Origin: Planctomycetota bacterium
GTDB taxonomy: Bacteria > Planctomycetota > SZUA-567 > H5-PLA8
DNA: 64,000 nucleotides
Assembly: GCA_026184295.1 (NCBI GenBank)
Contig: JAHCJK010000008.1
Coordinates: 1 to 64,000, forward strand
Reading direction: 5' to 3'
Part shown: positions 52,742 to 61,206 of the stretch, piece by piece
Numbering within the stretch: the stretch's first letter is position 1
Layout of the letters: every line of letters starts with the position of its first letter
The notes under the pieces: generated by a model
The model's database searches: none
The model's input: the letters and a program-made list of their open reading frames with translations, nothing else
Told to the model about the DNA's origin: nothing
Translations under genes and position numbers: made by a program

Positions 52742-54865
52742 ATGCCCGCCGCCGTGTCCACGCTGCCCGCCGATTACGTCGAACGCGTTTACGCCGGGGT
52801 GCTCGGCAAGATCATCGGCGTCTACCTCGGCCGGCCCTTCGAAGGCTGGACGTACGACCACATCATGAAGGACCTCGGCGAGGTCAACTATTACGTCCAC
52901 GAGAAACTGAACAAGCCGCTCGTGGTCACCGACGACGACATCTCCGGAACGTTTACCTTTCTGCGCGCGCTCGAAGATTTCGCGTACTCGAAGAACCTGA
53001 CCGCCGCGCAGATCGGCCAGACGTGGCTGAACTACATCATCGAGGACCGCACCATCCTGTGGTGGGGCGGGATGGGCACCAGCACCGAGCACACCGCCTT
53101 CCAGCGCCTCAAGCGCGGCGTGCCGGCCCCGAAGAGCGGCTCGATGGAACTGAACGGGCAGGTGGTGGCCGAACAGATCGGCTCGCAGATCTTCATCGAC
53201 GGCTGGGGCATGGTCAGCCCCGGCGACCCCGAACGCGCGGCGGACCTGGCGAAGAAGGCCGGCAGCGTCAGCCACGACGGCGAAGCGATTTACGGCGCGC
53301 AGGTGGTCGCGGCGATGGTGGCCGAAGCCTTCGTCGAAAAGGACCTGGGCAAGCTCTTCGACACCGCGGTGCGCTTCATCCCGAAGAAGTGCGTCATCCG
53401 CCGCCTCATCGACGACATCCGCGGCTGGCAGGCGCAGGACGGCAACTGGCGCAAGACGCGCGAACGCATCCAGAAGAAGTACGGCTACGATTCCTACGGC
53501 GGCGGCTGCCACATGATTCCCAACCACGCGGTGATCGTGCTCGGCCTCGTCTACTGCGACGACGATTTTCAGAAGAGCCTGATGATCGCGAACACCGCCG
53601 GCTGGGACACCGACTGCAACTCGGGCAACGTGGGCGCGATCATGGGCGTGAAGAACGGCCTGGCGGGCATCGACGCCGGGCCCGACTGGCGCGGGCCCGT
53701 CGCCGACCGGCTCTTCCTGCCCACCGCCGACGGCGGGCGCTGCGTCAGCGACGCGGTGCGCGAGACCTACGAGATCGTGCGCGCGGGCTGCGCGCTGGCG
53801 GGCGAGGCCGCGCCGCGGCCCAAGCAGGGCGCGCGCTACCACTTCGAGCTGCCGGGCTCGGTGCAGGGCTTCCGCTTCGACGACGCGCCCGAATGCAAGT
53901 GCGCCGGCACGGTCTGGAACGCCGAAGGGCACAGCGCGGCCGGTTCGCGCAGCCTGGCCATCGGCTTCGCGCAGCTCGCCCCCGGGCGCATGGCGCGCGC
54001 GAAGGTCGAGACCTTCCTTTCGCCCGAAGGCGCCAAGATGCCGGGGTATTCGCTCGTCGCCTGCCCGAACCTTTACGCGGGTCAGACGCTGCGCGCTTCG
54101 CTGGAGACCGGCGCGGAGTTTTCCGGCGAGGCCAAGGCGCGGCTCTTCGTGCGCCACTACGCCGACAAGGATGCCGTGGTGACGCTGCGCGGCCCCGCGG
54201 TCAAGCTGGCCGCCGGCGCGCACGCCGACCTTTCCTGGAAGGTGCCGTCCACCGGTGGGCAGCCGATCTGCGAGACCGGCGTCGAAATCTTTTCGGGCAG
54301 CCGCGCCGACGGCTGCGCGTACCTCGATTACCTCACCTGGGACGGCGCGCCGCAGACGGTGCTGGGCCGCCCCGAAGCCGGCGGCTTCTGGCAGAAGGCG
54401 TGGGTCAACGCCGCGGACCGCCTCTGGTTCGGCGACGCGAAGTGGCCGTACCACCTGGCGCAGGACGAAGGCGTGGGCATGGCGATTCACGGCACGCGCG
54501 AATGGTCGGACTATTCCGCGCAGGCCGTCGTGCGCCCGCACCTGGCCGAGACCGCGGGCCTGGCCGTCTGCGTGCAGGGCCTGAAGCGCTACTACGCGCT
54601 GGTCGTGACGCGCGGCAACAAGCTCCAACTCGTGAAGGAACAGTACGGCCGCCGCGTGCTCGGGCAGAAGAACTTCAAGTGGACCTTCGACCAGGAGATC
54701 GACCTGCGCCTGGAGACGCGCGGCGGCACGCTGACCGCCTACGTGAACGGCAGGAAGGCGCTGAGCGCCAAGGACACGCGCGCGCCCTTCGTCACCGGCG
54801 CCGTGGGTTTGCTCTGCGAAGTCGGCCGCCTGGACGCCGGGGCCGTGACGGTGAAGCCGCTGTAG
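52742..54865 (+). CDS. ADP-ribosylglycohydrolase-family protein with C-terminal beta-sandwich domains
   Basis: A 707-residue protein without a signal peptide. Residues ~8-355 match the ADP-ribosylglycohydrolase/DraG fold: AGVLGKIIGVYLGRPFEG, the first Mg site TDDDISGT, SHDGEAIYGAQVVAAM, and the second site TAGWDTDCNSGNVGAIMG. The fold removes ADP-ribose from proteins, but many members in carbohydrate clusters probably act on other N- or O-glycosides. Residues ~360-707 form two beta-sandwiches; the last (~520-700: WSDYSAQAVVRPHLAETAGL, YYALVVTRGNKLQLVKEQYG) is concanavalin-like. GGAG lies 8 nt before the ATG at 52742. It follows the heparinase-like gene by 70 nt. Confidence 0.88.
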   Translation: MPAAVSTLPADYVERVYAGVLGKIIGVYLGRPFEGWTYDHIMKDLGEVNYYVHEKLNKPLVVTDDDISGTFTFLRALEDFAYSKNLTAAQIGQTWLNYIIEDRTILWWGGMGTSTEHTAFQRLKRGVPAPKSGSMELNGQVVAEQIGSQIFIDGWGMVSPGDPERAADLAKKAGSVSHDGEAIYGAQVVAAMVAEAFVEKDLGKLFDTAVRFIPKKCVIRRLIDDIRGWQAQDGNWRKTRERIQKKYGYDSYGGGCHMIPNHAVIVLGLVYCDDDFQKSLMIANTAGWDTDCNSGNVGAIMGVKNGLAGIDAGPDWRGPVADRLFLPTADGGRCVSDAVRETYEIVRAGCALAGEAAPRPKQGARYHFELPGSVQGFRFDDAPECKCAGTVWNAEGHSAAGSRSLAIGFAQLAPGRMARAKVETFLSPEGAKMPGYSLVACPNLYAGQTLRASLETGAEFSGEAKARLFVRHYADKDAVVTLRGPAVKLAAGAHADLSWKVPSTGGQPICETGVEIFSGSRADGCAYLDYLTWDGAPQTVLGRPEAGGFWQKAWVNAADRLWFGDAKWPYHLAQDEGVGMAIHGTREWSDYSAQAVVRPHLAETAGLAVCVQGLKRYYALVVTRGNKLQLVKEQYGRRVLGQKNFKWTFDQEIDLRLETRGGTLTAYVNGRKALSAKDTRAPFVTGAVGLLCEVGRLDAGAVTVKPL

Positions 54866-54885
54866 CCGAACGGCGGGCGCCGCCA

Positions 54886-55034
54886 GCGTGCTTCGCTGAA
54901 TTGCTTCGCAGGATTGCTTCGCAGGATTGCTTCGCAGGATTGCTTCGCAGGATTGCTTCGCAGGAGTGCTTCACTGGATTGCTTCGCTGGAGTGCTTCGC
55001 TGGGGTGCTTCGCTTGGGGTTTCGCTGGGGTGCA
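54886..55034. repeat. 13-bp tandem repeat (about 11 units)
   Basis: Units of GGATTGCTTCGCA repeat head to tail; the first five or six are nearly identical and later ones drift (GGAGTGCTTCGCT, GGGGTGCTTCGCT). The array begins about 20 nt after the ADP-ribosylglycohydrolase stop. There are no unique spacers, so it is a minisatellite and not a CRISPR array. Confidence 0.93.
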
Positions 55035-55100
55035 TTTCTCTTTTCGGCATCGCGGCAAGGCCGCTGCCGTTGAAGCGCCGAGGCCCCTCCAATTCCGAAT

Positions 55101-55303
55101 CCCTCGCCCCCACGCCGTTGTGGGGGAGAGGGCAGGGTGAGGGGGCGTTGGTGTGCCTGCCTAACCACCTCCAAGCAAACGTGCAGCCTGGTGGACGTAC
55201 GTTCAACGGACGAGCGCTCGAGCTTGCTTGGACGTTGTTTTTCCGGGACACCTGCGCCCCCTCACCCTCGATCCCTCTCCCCCGCAACTTCGCGGGGGCG
55301 AGG
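55101..55303. mobile_element. MITE-like element with ~80-nt terminal inverted repeats
   Basis: The left arm (55101-55180) and the reverse complement of the right arm (55222-55303) align as CTCGCCCCC-hairpin-GGGGGAGAGGG, AGGGTGAGGGGGCG, GGTGT and TCCAAGCAA, interrupted by a short unique centre. Each arm has its own hairpin (CCCCCAC/GTGGGGG at 55107-55126; CCCCCGC/GCGGGGG at 55279-55298). There is no ORF of a transposase, so it is non-autonomous. Confidence 0.7.
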
Positions 55304-55325
55304 AAAGTTGGGGATTGAGGGTCGT

Positions 55326-55420
55326 TTCGCGGGCCGGATCGCATACCAAGTTGCAGGCCGAGTCGTGTGCCAAATCGCGGACTGAGTCGCATGCCAAATC
55401 GCGGGCCGAGTCGCATGCCG
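55326..55420. repeat. 24-bp tandem repeat (about 4 units)
   Basis: Degenerate units close to AATCGCGGGCCGAGTCGCATGCC. The last two are nearly identical. It follows the MITE-like element and completes a repeat cluster that fills most of the 812-nt gene-free interval 54866-55677; 55421-55620 shows nothing further. Confidence 0.8.
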
Positions 55421-55677
55421 ATATGTCGTTCGACGTAAGGAGATCGGCTAAAACGCGCGGACGTGGAGGATGGGGGTAGGAGCGCGGAAGGCACGCATAG
55501 GGCATCCTCCTTTCGGCCGGGGCCCGGGCAGAACGCCGGGGCCGGATGAATATACCCCATGCTTCGCGCGTTTTTCAAACAGGGAGGCCCCTAAATCGCG
55601 CATTTTCAAGCTGGGTTCGTGCGTCTATCCTTATTAGGAGCCTTTGGGCAAAAGCGGACTGGGCGAGGAAACATTCC

Positions 55678-56067
55678 ATGAATGCGATCGTGCGCGGCGG
55701 GAAGCTGGCGATGCTGGGTCTGAGTCTGGCGGTGCTGGTGCACGCGCAGGCGGTGCGGGCCGAAGAGAAGGCCGAGAAGCCGAAGAAGGAAGTGAAGGAC
55801 ATGAGCTCCGACGAGCTCGAAGAGGCCGGCCGGTGCCCCGTCTGCCGCAACGAACACAAGCTCGTCTACCATTTCGAAGCCGGCGGGAAGACCTACCACT
55901 TCGCCTCGCGCAAGTGCCAGAAGGAATTCTCCGAGAACCCCGAGAAGTTCGGCGTCAAGGCCGACCCCAAGAAGGAGACGGCCAAGAAGACCGAGACGCC
56001 GCCCGCCAAGGAAGAGAAGAAGTCCGAGGACGAAGGCGGGATGGGCGGCGGCATGATGGGCCAATAG
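55678..56067 (+). CDS. Secreted YHS-domain protein
   Basis: A 129-residue exported protein; GAGGAA lies 8 nt before the ATG. The signal peptide ends near VRAEEK (residue ~29). After a charged Lys/Glu segment, residues ~52-93 form a YHS domain: RCPVCRNEHKLVYHF, then GGKTYHFASRKCQKEFSENPEKF. The two N-terminal Cys and the later Cys are the expected metal ligands. YHS modules accompany copper and heavy-metal proteins. The C-terminus is low-complexity Lys/Glu/Thr/Pro ending in GGMGGGMMGQ, which is Met-rich and could bind copper (inference). A terminator follows at 56092. Confidence 0.86.
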   Translation: MNAIVRGGKLAMLGLSLAVLVHAQAVRAEEKAEKPKKEVKDMSSDELEEAGRCPVCRNEHKLVYHFEAGGKTYHFASRKCQKEFSENPEKFGVKADPKKETAKKTETPPAKEEKKSEDEGGMGGGMMGQ

Positions 56068-56091
56068 CACCGCGCCGGTAAACCATCGAAG

Positions 56092-56119
56092 CGGGCGGGC
56101 GAAACGGCCCGCCCGTTTT
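56092..56119 (+). terminator. Rho-independent terminator after the YHS gene
   Basis: Perfect 9-bp stem CGGGCGGGC/GCCCGCCCG with a 6-nt loop and TTTT. The next gene begins 18 nt later on the same strand, so that gene needs read-through or a promoter within the hairpin region. Confidence 0.9.
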
Positions 56120-56137
56120 GCTTATCAGAAGGATGGC

Positions 56138-56845
56138 ATGTCTCCCTCGCGGCCGCCCGGAACCGAACACCGGACCGCCCGGCTCCTGCGCCGGGGGCTC
56201 ATGGTCAGCGCCAGCGCCTCCGGACTCGGGCTGCTGGCGATCATCGCGCATATCGTGTTCCGCCGCCCGCCGAGCGAGTGGCTGGGCTACGGGCTGCTGA
56301 TCTCGCTGGCCCTCTCGCTGCTCTTCGGCCTCGCGCACTTTTTTTACGTGCTCTTCGCCAAAGTGCAGGCGCGCCTGGGCGAATGGATGATCACCTTCCT
56401 CGTCGGCGCGGCGCTGGCGACCGCCCTGATCGCGCTGTACCGGCCGGAGCCGAACCTCGACGAGGCCGATACCCTGACGGCCGCGGGCATCCTGTTCGGC
56501 ACGGTCGTGTGCACCATCATCGGGTCGGCGTGGGGCTGGTCGGTCTGCCAGCAGTTGAAGGAACAGGACGGGCGCCGGCGGCTGAGCATCCTTGCGTACG
56601 GCTGGCTGCTGGTCCTGGGCGCGGCGGGCTTCGCGATGTCCGCGGTGATCGGCCTCATCTTCGTCGCGGCCTTGATCGGCGGGATATCGTTCCCCGATCT
56701 CGGCTTCTTCTTCTACTACTGGCTGGGGGGCATGGCGGCCTCGCCCTGCATGATTCCGGGCCTGAGCGTCGCCGCGCGTGCGCGGCGGGCGGCACGCGAA
56801 CAGGACGGCGCGCGGACTGCGCCACGCCCCGCAGGCGAAGCCTGA
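56138..56845 (+). CDS. Hypothetical polytopic membrane protein
   Basis: A 235-residue protein with AGAAGGA before the ATG and about six hydrophobic helices (~22-40, 50-72, 82-102, 115-135, 148-172, 180-200). The N- and C-termini are Arg-rich. No conserved catalytic motif is visible; it does not match a transporter family that I recognise. It starts just after a terminator and ends 16 nt before the convergent glycoside-hydrolase-like gene. Confidence 0.72.
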   Translation: MSPSRPPGTEHRTARLLRRGLMVSASASGLGLLAIIAHIVFRRPPSEWLGYGLLISLALSLLFGLAHFFYVLFAKVQARLGEWMITFLVGAALATALIALYRPEPNLDEADTLTAAGILFGTVVCTIIGSAWGWSVCQQLKEQDGRRRLSILAYGWLLVLGAAGFAMSAVIGLIFVAALIGGISFPDLGFFFYYWLGGMAASPCMIPGLSVAARARRAAREQDGARTAPRPAGEA

Positions 56846-56860
56846 ATCCGGCGCGCGACT

Positions 56861-59800
56861 TCAGCGCCGCGGTTGCGTGGATTCGGCGGGCGCGGCGGGC
56901 TTGATCTTGATCGCGAGATCGCCCTTCACCGGCGGCAGCAGCACGATCAGCGGTTCGGACGTGCCCGGGCGTTCGCCGCGCTGCACCTGGCCGGTGGCGG
57001 AGCCGGTCTTCTCGCCGCGGCGCGTATCCCAGAATTCGACCGCGTACGCGCCGGGCTCCAGGCCGGGAACTTCCAGGCGCTGGCCGGCCACCTGCGGAAA
57101 GGGCCCGCCGCTGAGCGGCACGAAGCGGTGGTAGACCCAGACGTAGGCGCGGCGGTTGGAACGCAGCGCGCGCGCGGTCAACTGCCGGCCGAGCGGTTCC
57201 AGGGCCAGAAGCTCCGGCTCGAGCACGGCCTCGCCCGCTTCGGGGCGCAGGTCTTCGCCTCTCGCGAAATCGGCGAGCGCCTTGTATTCGCCGTAGCGGT
57301 CGTCGAAGTGGACGTGCAGCCACCACCAGTAACCGGTCGCGCCGGCCAGCGGCTGCACGAACGATCCCCACAGGCCCGCGTGGAGGTCCGCGTCGAGCGT
57401 CTCGCGCGTGTTGTGGGCGAGCTTGCGGCCGTCCTTGATCTCGACGCCCATCCAGTGGCGGCCCTGCTCTTCGACGAGCACCGGCTTTTTGTACGCCTTC
57501 ATGCCGCGAAAGACGCCGCCGCCGAACGCGCTGCCGTCCCAGAAGTCGCTCAGGGCCGCGGCGGCGTCGTTCTTGCCCCAGGCGAGTTCGTCGAAGGCCG
57601 AGTACGCGTTCGACATCGCGATCTCGATCTGCGGCAGGTGGAAGAGCCCCGTGCCGCGCACCGGATGCGAGAAGTGCGACGAGACGAGGTGCTTCCACGG
57701 GTCGATGGACTTGAGGTACTCGGACATCTCGGCGTGCCAGCGTTCGATCTGCGGCGCGGGGCGGTCGGGGACGCCGCGGTCGGTGCGCTGCAGCGACGGG
57801 CGGTATTCGTCGGTGAATTCCAGTTCCGAGAAGAGCGCCCAGGTGAGCACCGCGGGCGAGTGCCCGTAGCGCGCGACCGCGTAGCGCAGCATGTTCATGT
57901 GCGCGGACTTGGCCTCCGCGCGCGTGAAGAATTCCGCCGGCGACTGCAGTGGGCCGCCCAGCGCGGCGTTGAGCGGGTTGTGGCGCCACTCGGTGTCGAT
58001 GACGTGCGAATACTGCCCGTGGTTGACCAGGCACAGGTTGATGCGCACGCCGCGCCGTTCGGCCTCGTCGAGCACGTGGTCCATGCGCCAGGCGTTGGTC
58101 AGGTTGTAGCGCATCGGCCCGCCGTAGCCGGGCCAGTCGCGCCGCCACTGCAGGCCGCCCCACCACGAACACATCCACACGCGCGCCCAGTTGATCCCGG
58201 CCTTCTCGAACGCGGCGAAGTACTCGTCGAACTGGTACGTCCCGCGCCGCCCGATGCGATCGATCTCGTCCTCGTTCCACTTCGGATCGTCGTAGGGCAC
58301 GCGGTTGTCCGACGGGCTGCGCACGCACGGCCCGATGGGATAGAAGAAGGTCCCGTCGTCGAAGCGCAGGTAGCGTCCGCCTTCGTCGGCGCGCACGAAG
58401 CCGTGCCAGCCTTCGGCCGCGGGCCCGGCGGTAAAAGCCTGCCCGAGGTCGAGCCGCGCGGCCAGCTTGCCGGGCTCGAACGCGACCGTCTCCACGCGCC
58501 GCCGGCCTTCCGCGGCCAGTTCCTCGTAACCGTAGACCCAGTCTTCGGGATCGTTGATCGCCGGCGCGAACGGCCGCCCTTCCTCATCGAAGCGGCGGTC
58601 CGGCGCCCACGCGCGCGCGGTCACGTGGTACTTCCCGCCCTCGCGCAGTTCGAAGGCGACCGCGTGCGGGCCTTCCTCCGTGGCGCGGAAGCGCACGGTC
58701 CAGCATTCGGGGCCTTCGGGTTCGACGGTCTCGTCGCCGCCCGGCTTGGCTTCGCGGCGGCGGCAGGGCTGGTCGAAGAACGCCGGCACGCGCACGGTCC
58801 GGCCCGAGGGCGTCGTCACCACCGCCGCCAGGTCGGCCTGCTGCGCGTCGAAGGGGTTCTCGTAGACGTGGTTGATGGCCAGCCGGCATTCCCAGCGTTC
58901 GCCTTTGCGAAGCTCCTTCGGCCCGGCGTTCAGCAGGGCCAGCGCGCGGGCCGGCGGAACGTCCAGCCGGTCGAAGCGCACGCCGCGCAGGCGGGCGAAG
59001 CGCGCGACGATGGGCTGCTCCGGATGCGTGGTGTAGACATGCAGGCCGATCTCGGTCAGGCGCCCGCGGCTGTAGCCGGTCCAGGGTTTCTTATGGCCGA
59101 CTCCTTGCAGGCCCTGCGCGTTGGACTCGCGCAGATCGACGAGGCAGGTCGTCCAGTCGCCCGGGCGGAGCAGGCCCGGAAGAAGCGCCTGGTACCAGAG
59201 GCGGTCGCGGTCGCGCAGGTGAACGCCGGCGCGCAGGTCGGCCGGGGCGTCGGGCGGGAGCCAGACGTCGAAGAGCAGCGCATCGGCGCGGTGAAAATTA
59301 TCCGGCGCGGCCGCGCGGTAATCGGCGGCGGCGACGGCGTAGGGCTTGATCGCGCAGACCGAAGCGTTCTGGCCCTGCGCGTGGATTTCCAGCGCGGGCG
59401 TGTTGTCGTGCGCGACGTAGGAGACACGCGCGGGCAGCGGGTCGCCTGCGTACCACGCGCCCGTGGGATTGCGCGCGCCGAGCGCGAAGCCGCCGGCGTC
59501 GGCGACCGGCATGGGCGGACAGGCCAGCGGGTGAAGCGAGTAGAACGGCTTGCCGCCCTCGCCGAGCCCCGGCCAGCCGCGCAGCGAGGCGGCCAGGCGC
59601 GCGTGTAAGTCGGCGGCGGCGGGCGCGTTCAGGTCGGTGTCGATCAGGAAAGAGGAGACGGCCTTGGAGCGCCCCCAGCGCGCGAGCGCGTAGCGCGCGG
59701 TGCGGCGGCAGAAGTCGATGCCCTGCGGCGCGTTCATCAGTTCGCCGGGTCCGGACAGCGTTCCGCCCTGGGTCAGGTTGAGCGGGTGGCTGGCCCAGTT

Positions 59801-61066
59801 GAAGAGGCCCTGGCGCGCGAACGGTTCGCCGTCGATGACGACCAGCGGTTCGGAGCGGCCGGAACGCGCGGCCCGGGCGAGGAGTTCGTCGAGGCGCGAG
59901 GCGAGGGCGAGGTCGGGACGGCGCGCGCCGCCGAAGGCGCCCCAGCGCGCGTTCCAGAAGGGGACGGGACGCCAGACGTTGCCGGCCGCGGGCGGGCGCG
60001 CGACGGTCCAGGGTTCGCGGGCCTCGGGCGTGAAACGCCAGGCGCCCGGCGCGGAGGCCCAGCGCCCTTCGTCGAGCGGGTCGCGCGCCTGGCCGAGCGG
60101 GACTTCGAGCGGCACGCGCCAGCGCGGCGGAAGCAGGTCGTCGTAGCCGGGCGGGCGGGGAGCGGCGCCCTGCGCGAGCAGCGCGTCGGCGGACATCGTC
60201 CACGCGCGCTCGCCGCTGGTGACCTTCACCTGCGTGCCGGGCGGCAGCGCGGGCAAGTAAGCGCGGTAGCGCGGCAGGGCCGCGGCGGTCTTGCGCGAAG
60301 CGGAGCCTTCGGCTTCGGCGTAGAAATCCTGGTCGAGAAAGGCGAGCGCTTCGCCGCCGGGCCCCGCGCCCAGCACCGAGACGCGCACGTCGGCCGGGCC
60401 TTCGGACGCGAAGGGATCGGCGGGGAGCGGGTCGATGCGGAAGGTCAGCGTCACCGCCGCTTGAAGGTCGGGAGGGCAGGCCTCCAGCGCGACGTCGCAG
60501 AGGCGCGCGGCGCGCGGGGCCGGCGGCGCGGCGCGCGGCGACAGGGCGGGCTCGGAGAGTTCGATCTTGACCGGCTGCGTGCCGGAGCCGTTCGCTTCGG
60601 CGTGGAGTTCCAGCGACAGGATTTCGGCCGCGGCGAGCGCGTCCCACGGGCGCTGGTGGCCGACGGGCGCGAGCGCGCCGGCTTCGGGCGCGAGCTTGAG
60701 CCGCACGTCCGTCGCGCCCGCGGCGGAGAGCGCGACGGCCTCGTTGGCGGCGTAGAGCCCGCAGGCGTGGCTGCGCACGTACCAGCGCAGGCGCACGGCG
60801 CGAAAGGTCTTGCCCAGCGCCTGGGCCTTGACGGAGACGCTCTCGGTCCCGGTCAGATCCCAGGCCGCGGCCGGCGTGGTGTGCACGCGGCGGGCGGCTT
60901 CGGCGTCGCGCGGATCGAAGGTCCAGGGATCGTGTTCGGGGGCGACGAAGGCGCGGAAGAGTTCGCCCGCGCGGGGCAGGGGCGGCCCGGGTTCTTCGGC
61001 CCAAGGGGCTCGCGCGGCGAGCAGGAGGAAGCTGAAAGCGAAGCGTAGGAAGGCTCTGGCGCGCAC
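56861..61066 (-). CDS. Large secreted glycoside-hydrolase-like protein with internal degenerate duplication
   Basis: A 1401-residue exported protein; signal peptide to about residue 23 (PWAEEP). The C-terminal half has a DUF5060-like Ig domain (VYENPFDAQQADLAAVVTTP, WTVRFRATEEGPHAVAFELR) and then a TIM-barrel GH5-like domain: RFDDGTFFYPIGPCVRS, FEKAGINWARVWMCSW, INLCLVNHGQYS, LRYAVARYGHSPAVL. Its probable acid/base Glu is in ALFSELEFTDEY, and its nucleophile Glu in KPVLVEEQGRHWMG. The N-terminal half contains a shorter related stretch (LFNWASHPLNLTQGG, ARYALARWGRSKAVSSF) in which the Glu position reads FLIDTDLNAP, so that copy is probably non-catalytic. A C-terminal beta domain ends the protein. 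Its promoter has the motif shared with the M50 gene. Confidence 0.82.
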   Translation of the reverse strand: MRARAFLRFAFSFLLLAARAPWAEEPGPPLPRAGELFRAFVAPEHDPWTFDPRDAEAARRVHTTPAAAWDLTGTESVSVKAQALGKTFRAVRLRWYVRSHACGLYAANEAVALSAAGATDVRLKLAPEAGALAPVGHQRPWDALAAAEILSLELHAEANGSGTQPVKIELSEPALSPRAAPPAPRAARLCDVALEACPPDLQAAVTLTFRIDPLPADPFASEGPADVRVSVLGAGPGGEALAFLDQDFYAEAEGSASRKTAAALPRYRAYLPALPPGTQVKVTSGERAWTMSADALLAQGAAPRPPGYDDLLPPRWRVPLEVPLGQARDPLDEGRWASAPGAWRFTPEAREPWTVARPPAAGNVWRPVPFWNARWGAFGGARRPDLALASRLDELLARAARSGRSEPLVVIDGEPFARQGLFNWASHPLNLTQGGTLSGPGELMNAPQGIDFCRRTARYALARWGRSKAVSSFLIDTDLNAPAAADLHARLAASLRGWPGLGEGGKPFYSLHPLACPPMPVADAGGFALGARNPTGAWYAGDPLPARVSYVAHDNTPALEIHAQGQNASVCAIKPYAVAAADYRAAAPDNFHRADALLFDVWLPPDAPADLRAGVHLRDRDRLWYQALLPGLLRPGDWTTCLVDLRESNAQGLQGVGHKKPWTGYSRGRLTEIGLHVYTTHPEQPIVARFARLRGVRFDRLDVPPARALALLNAGPKELRKGERWECRLAINHVYENPFDAQQADLAAVVTTPSGRTVRVPAFFDQPCRRREAKPGGDETVEPEGPECWTVRFRATEEGPHAVAFELREGGKYHVTARAWAPDRRFDEEGRPFAPAINDPEDWVYGYEELAAEGRRRVETVAFEPGKLAARLDLGQAFTAGPAAEGWHGFVRADEGGRYLRFDDGTFFYPIGPCVRSPSDNRVPYDDPKWNEDEIDRIGRRGTYQFDEYFAAFEKAGINWARVWMCSWWGGLQWRRDWPGYGGPMRYNLTNAWRMDHVLDEAERRGVRINLCLVNHGQYSHVIDTEWRHNPLNAALGGPLQSPAEFFTRAEAKSAHMNMLRYAVARYGHSPAVLTWALFSELEFTDEYRPSLQRTDRGVPDRPAPQIERWHAEMSEYLKSIDPWKHLVSSHFSHPVRGTGLFHLPQIEIAMSNAYSAFDELAWGKNDAAAALSDFWDGSAFGGGVFRGMKAYKKPVLVEEQGRHWMGVEIKDGRKLAHNTRETLDADLHAGLWGSFVQPLAGATGYWWWLHVHFDDRYGEYKALADFARGEDLRPEAGEAVLEPELLALEPLGRQLTARALRSNRRAYVWVYHRFVPLSGGPFPQVAGQRLEVPGLEPGAYAVEFWDTRRGEKTGSATGQVQRGERPGTSEPLIVLLPPVKGDLAIKIKPAAPAESTQPRR

Positions 61067-61105
61067 GTGCCCTATTCTCGCAAACGCAGGCGAAGGTCCA
61101 CAACC

Positions 61106-61136
61106 ATCTTACCATAACCTAGGACATTCTTTCGGC
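61106..61136 (-). promoter_or_regulatory. Promoter of the large glycoside-hydrolase-like gene (motif shared with 3688-3718)
   Basis: On the minus strand: GCCGAAAGAA, 12 nt, TGGTAAGAT, identical in both parts and in spacing to the M50 protease promoter. It lies 40 nt upstream of the start codon at 61066. Confidence 0.7.
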
Positions 61137-61206
61137 CCGTGCGAGCCGCATAAAAAGGAGAAAAGCAGGCGGGAAAGCGCCGGCGGAGGACGTGCGCGGG
61201 GGGAGG

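Noticed and set aside
46018-52761. A 2247-codon open frame on the minus strand
   Set aside because: It is antisense to five well-supported plus-strand genes; long antisense frames are expected at this GC content, and its translation is Arg/Val/Gly/Ala-rich without domains.
54886-55034. CRISPR array
   Set aside because: 13-bp units follow each other without unique spacers and no cas gene is near.
54739-55578. Open frames across the 13-bp repeats and MITE-like element
   Set aside because: Repetitive translations explained by the tandem array; no start signal or domain.
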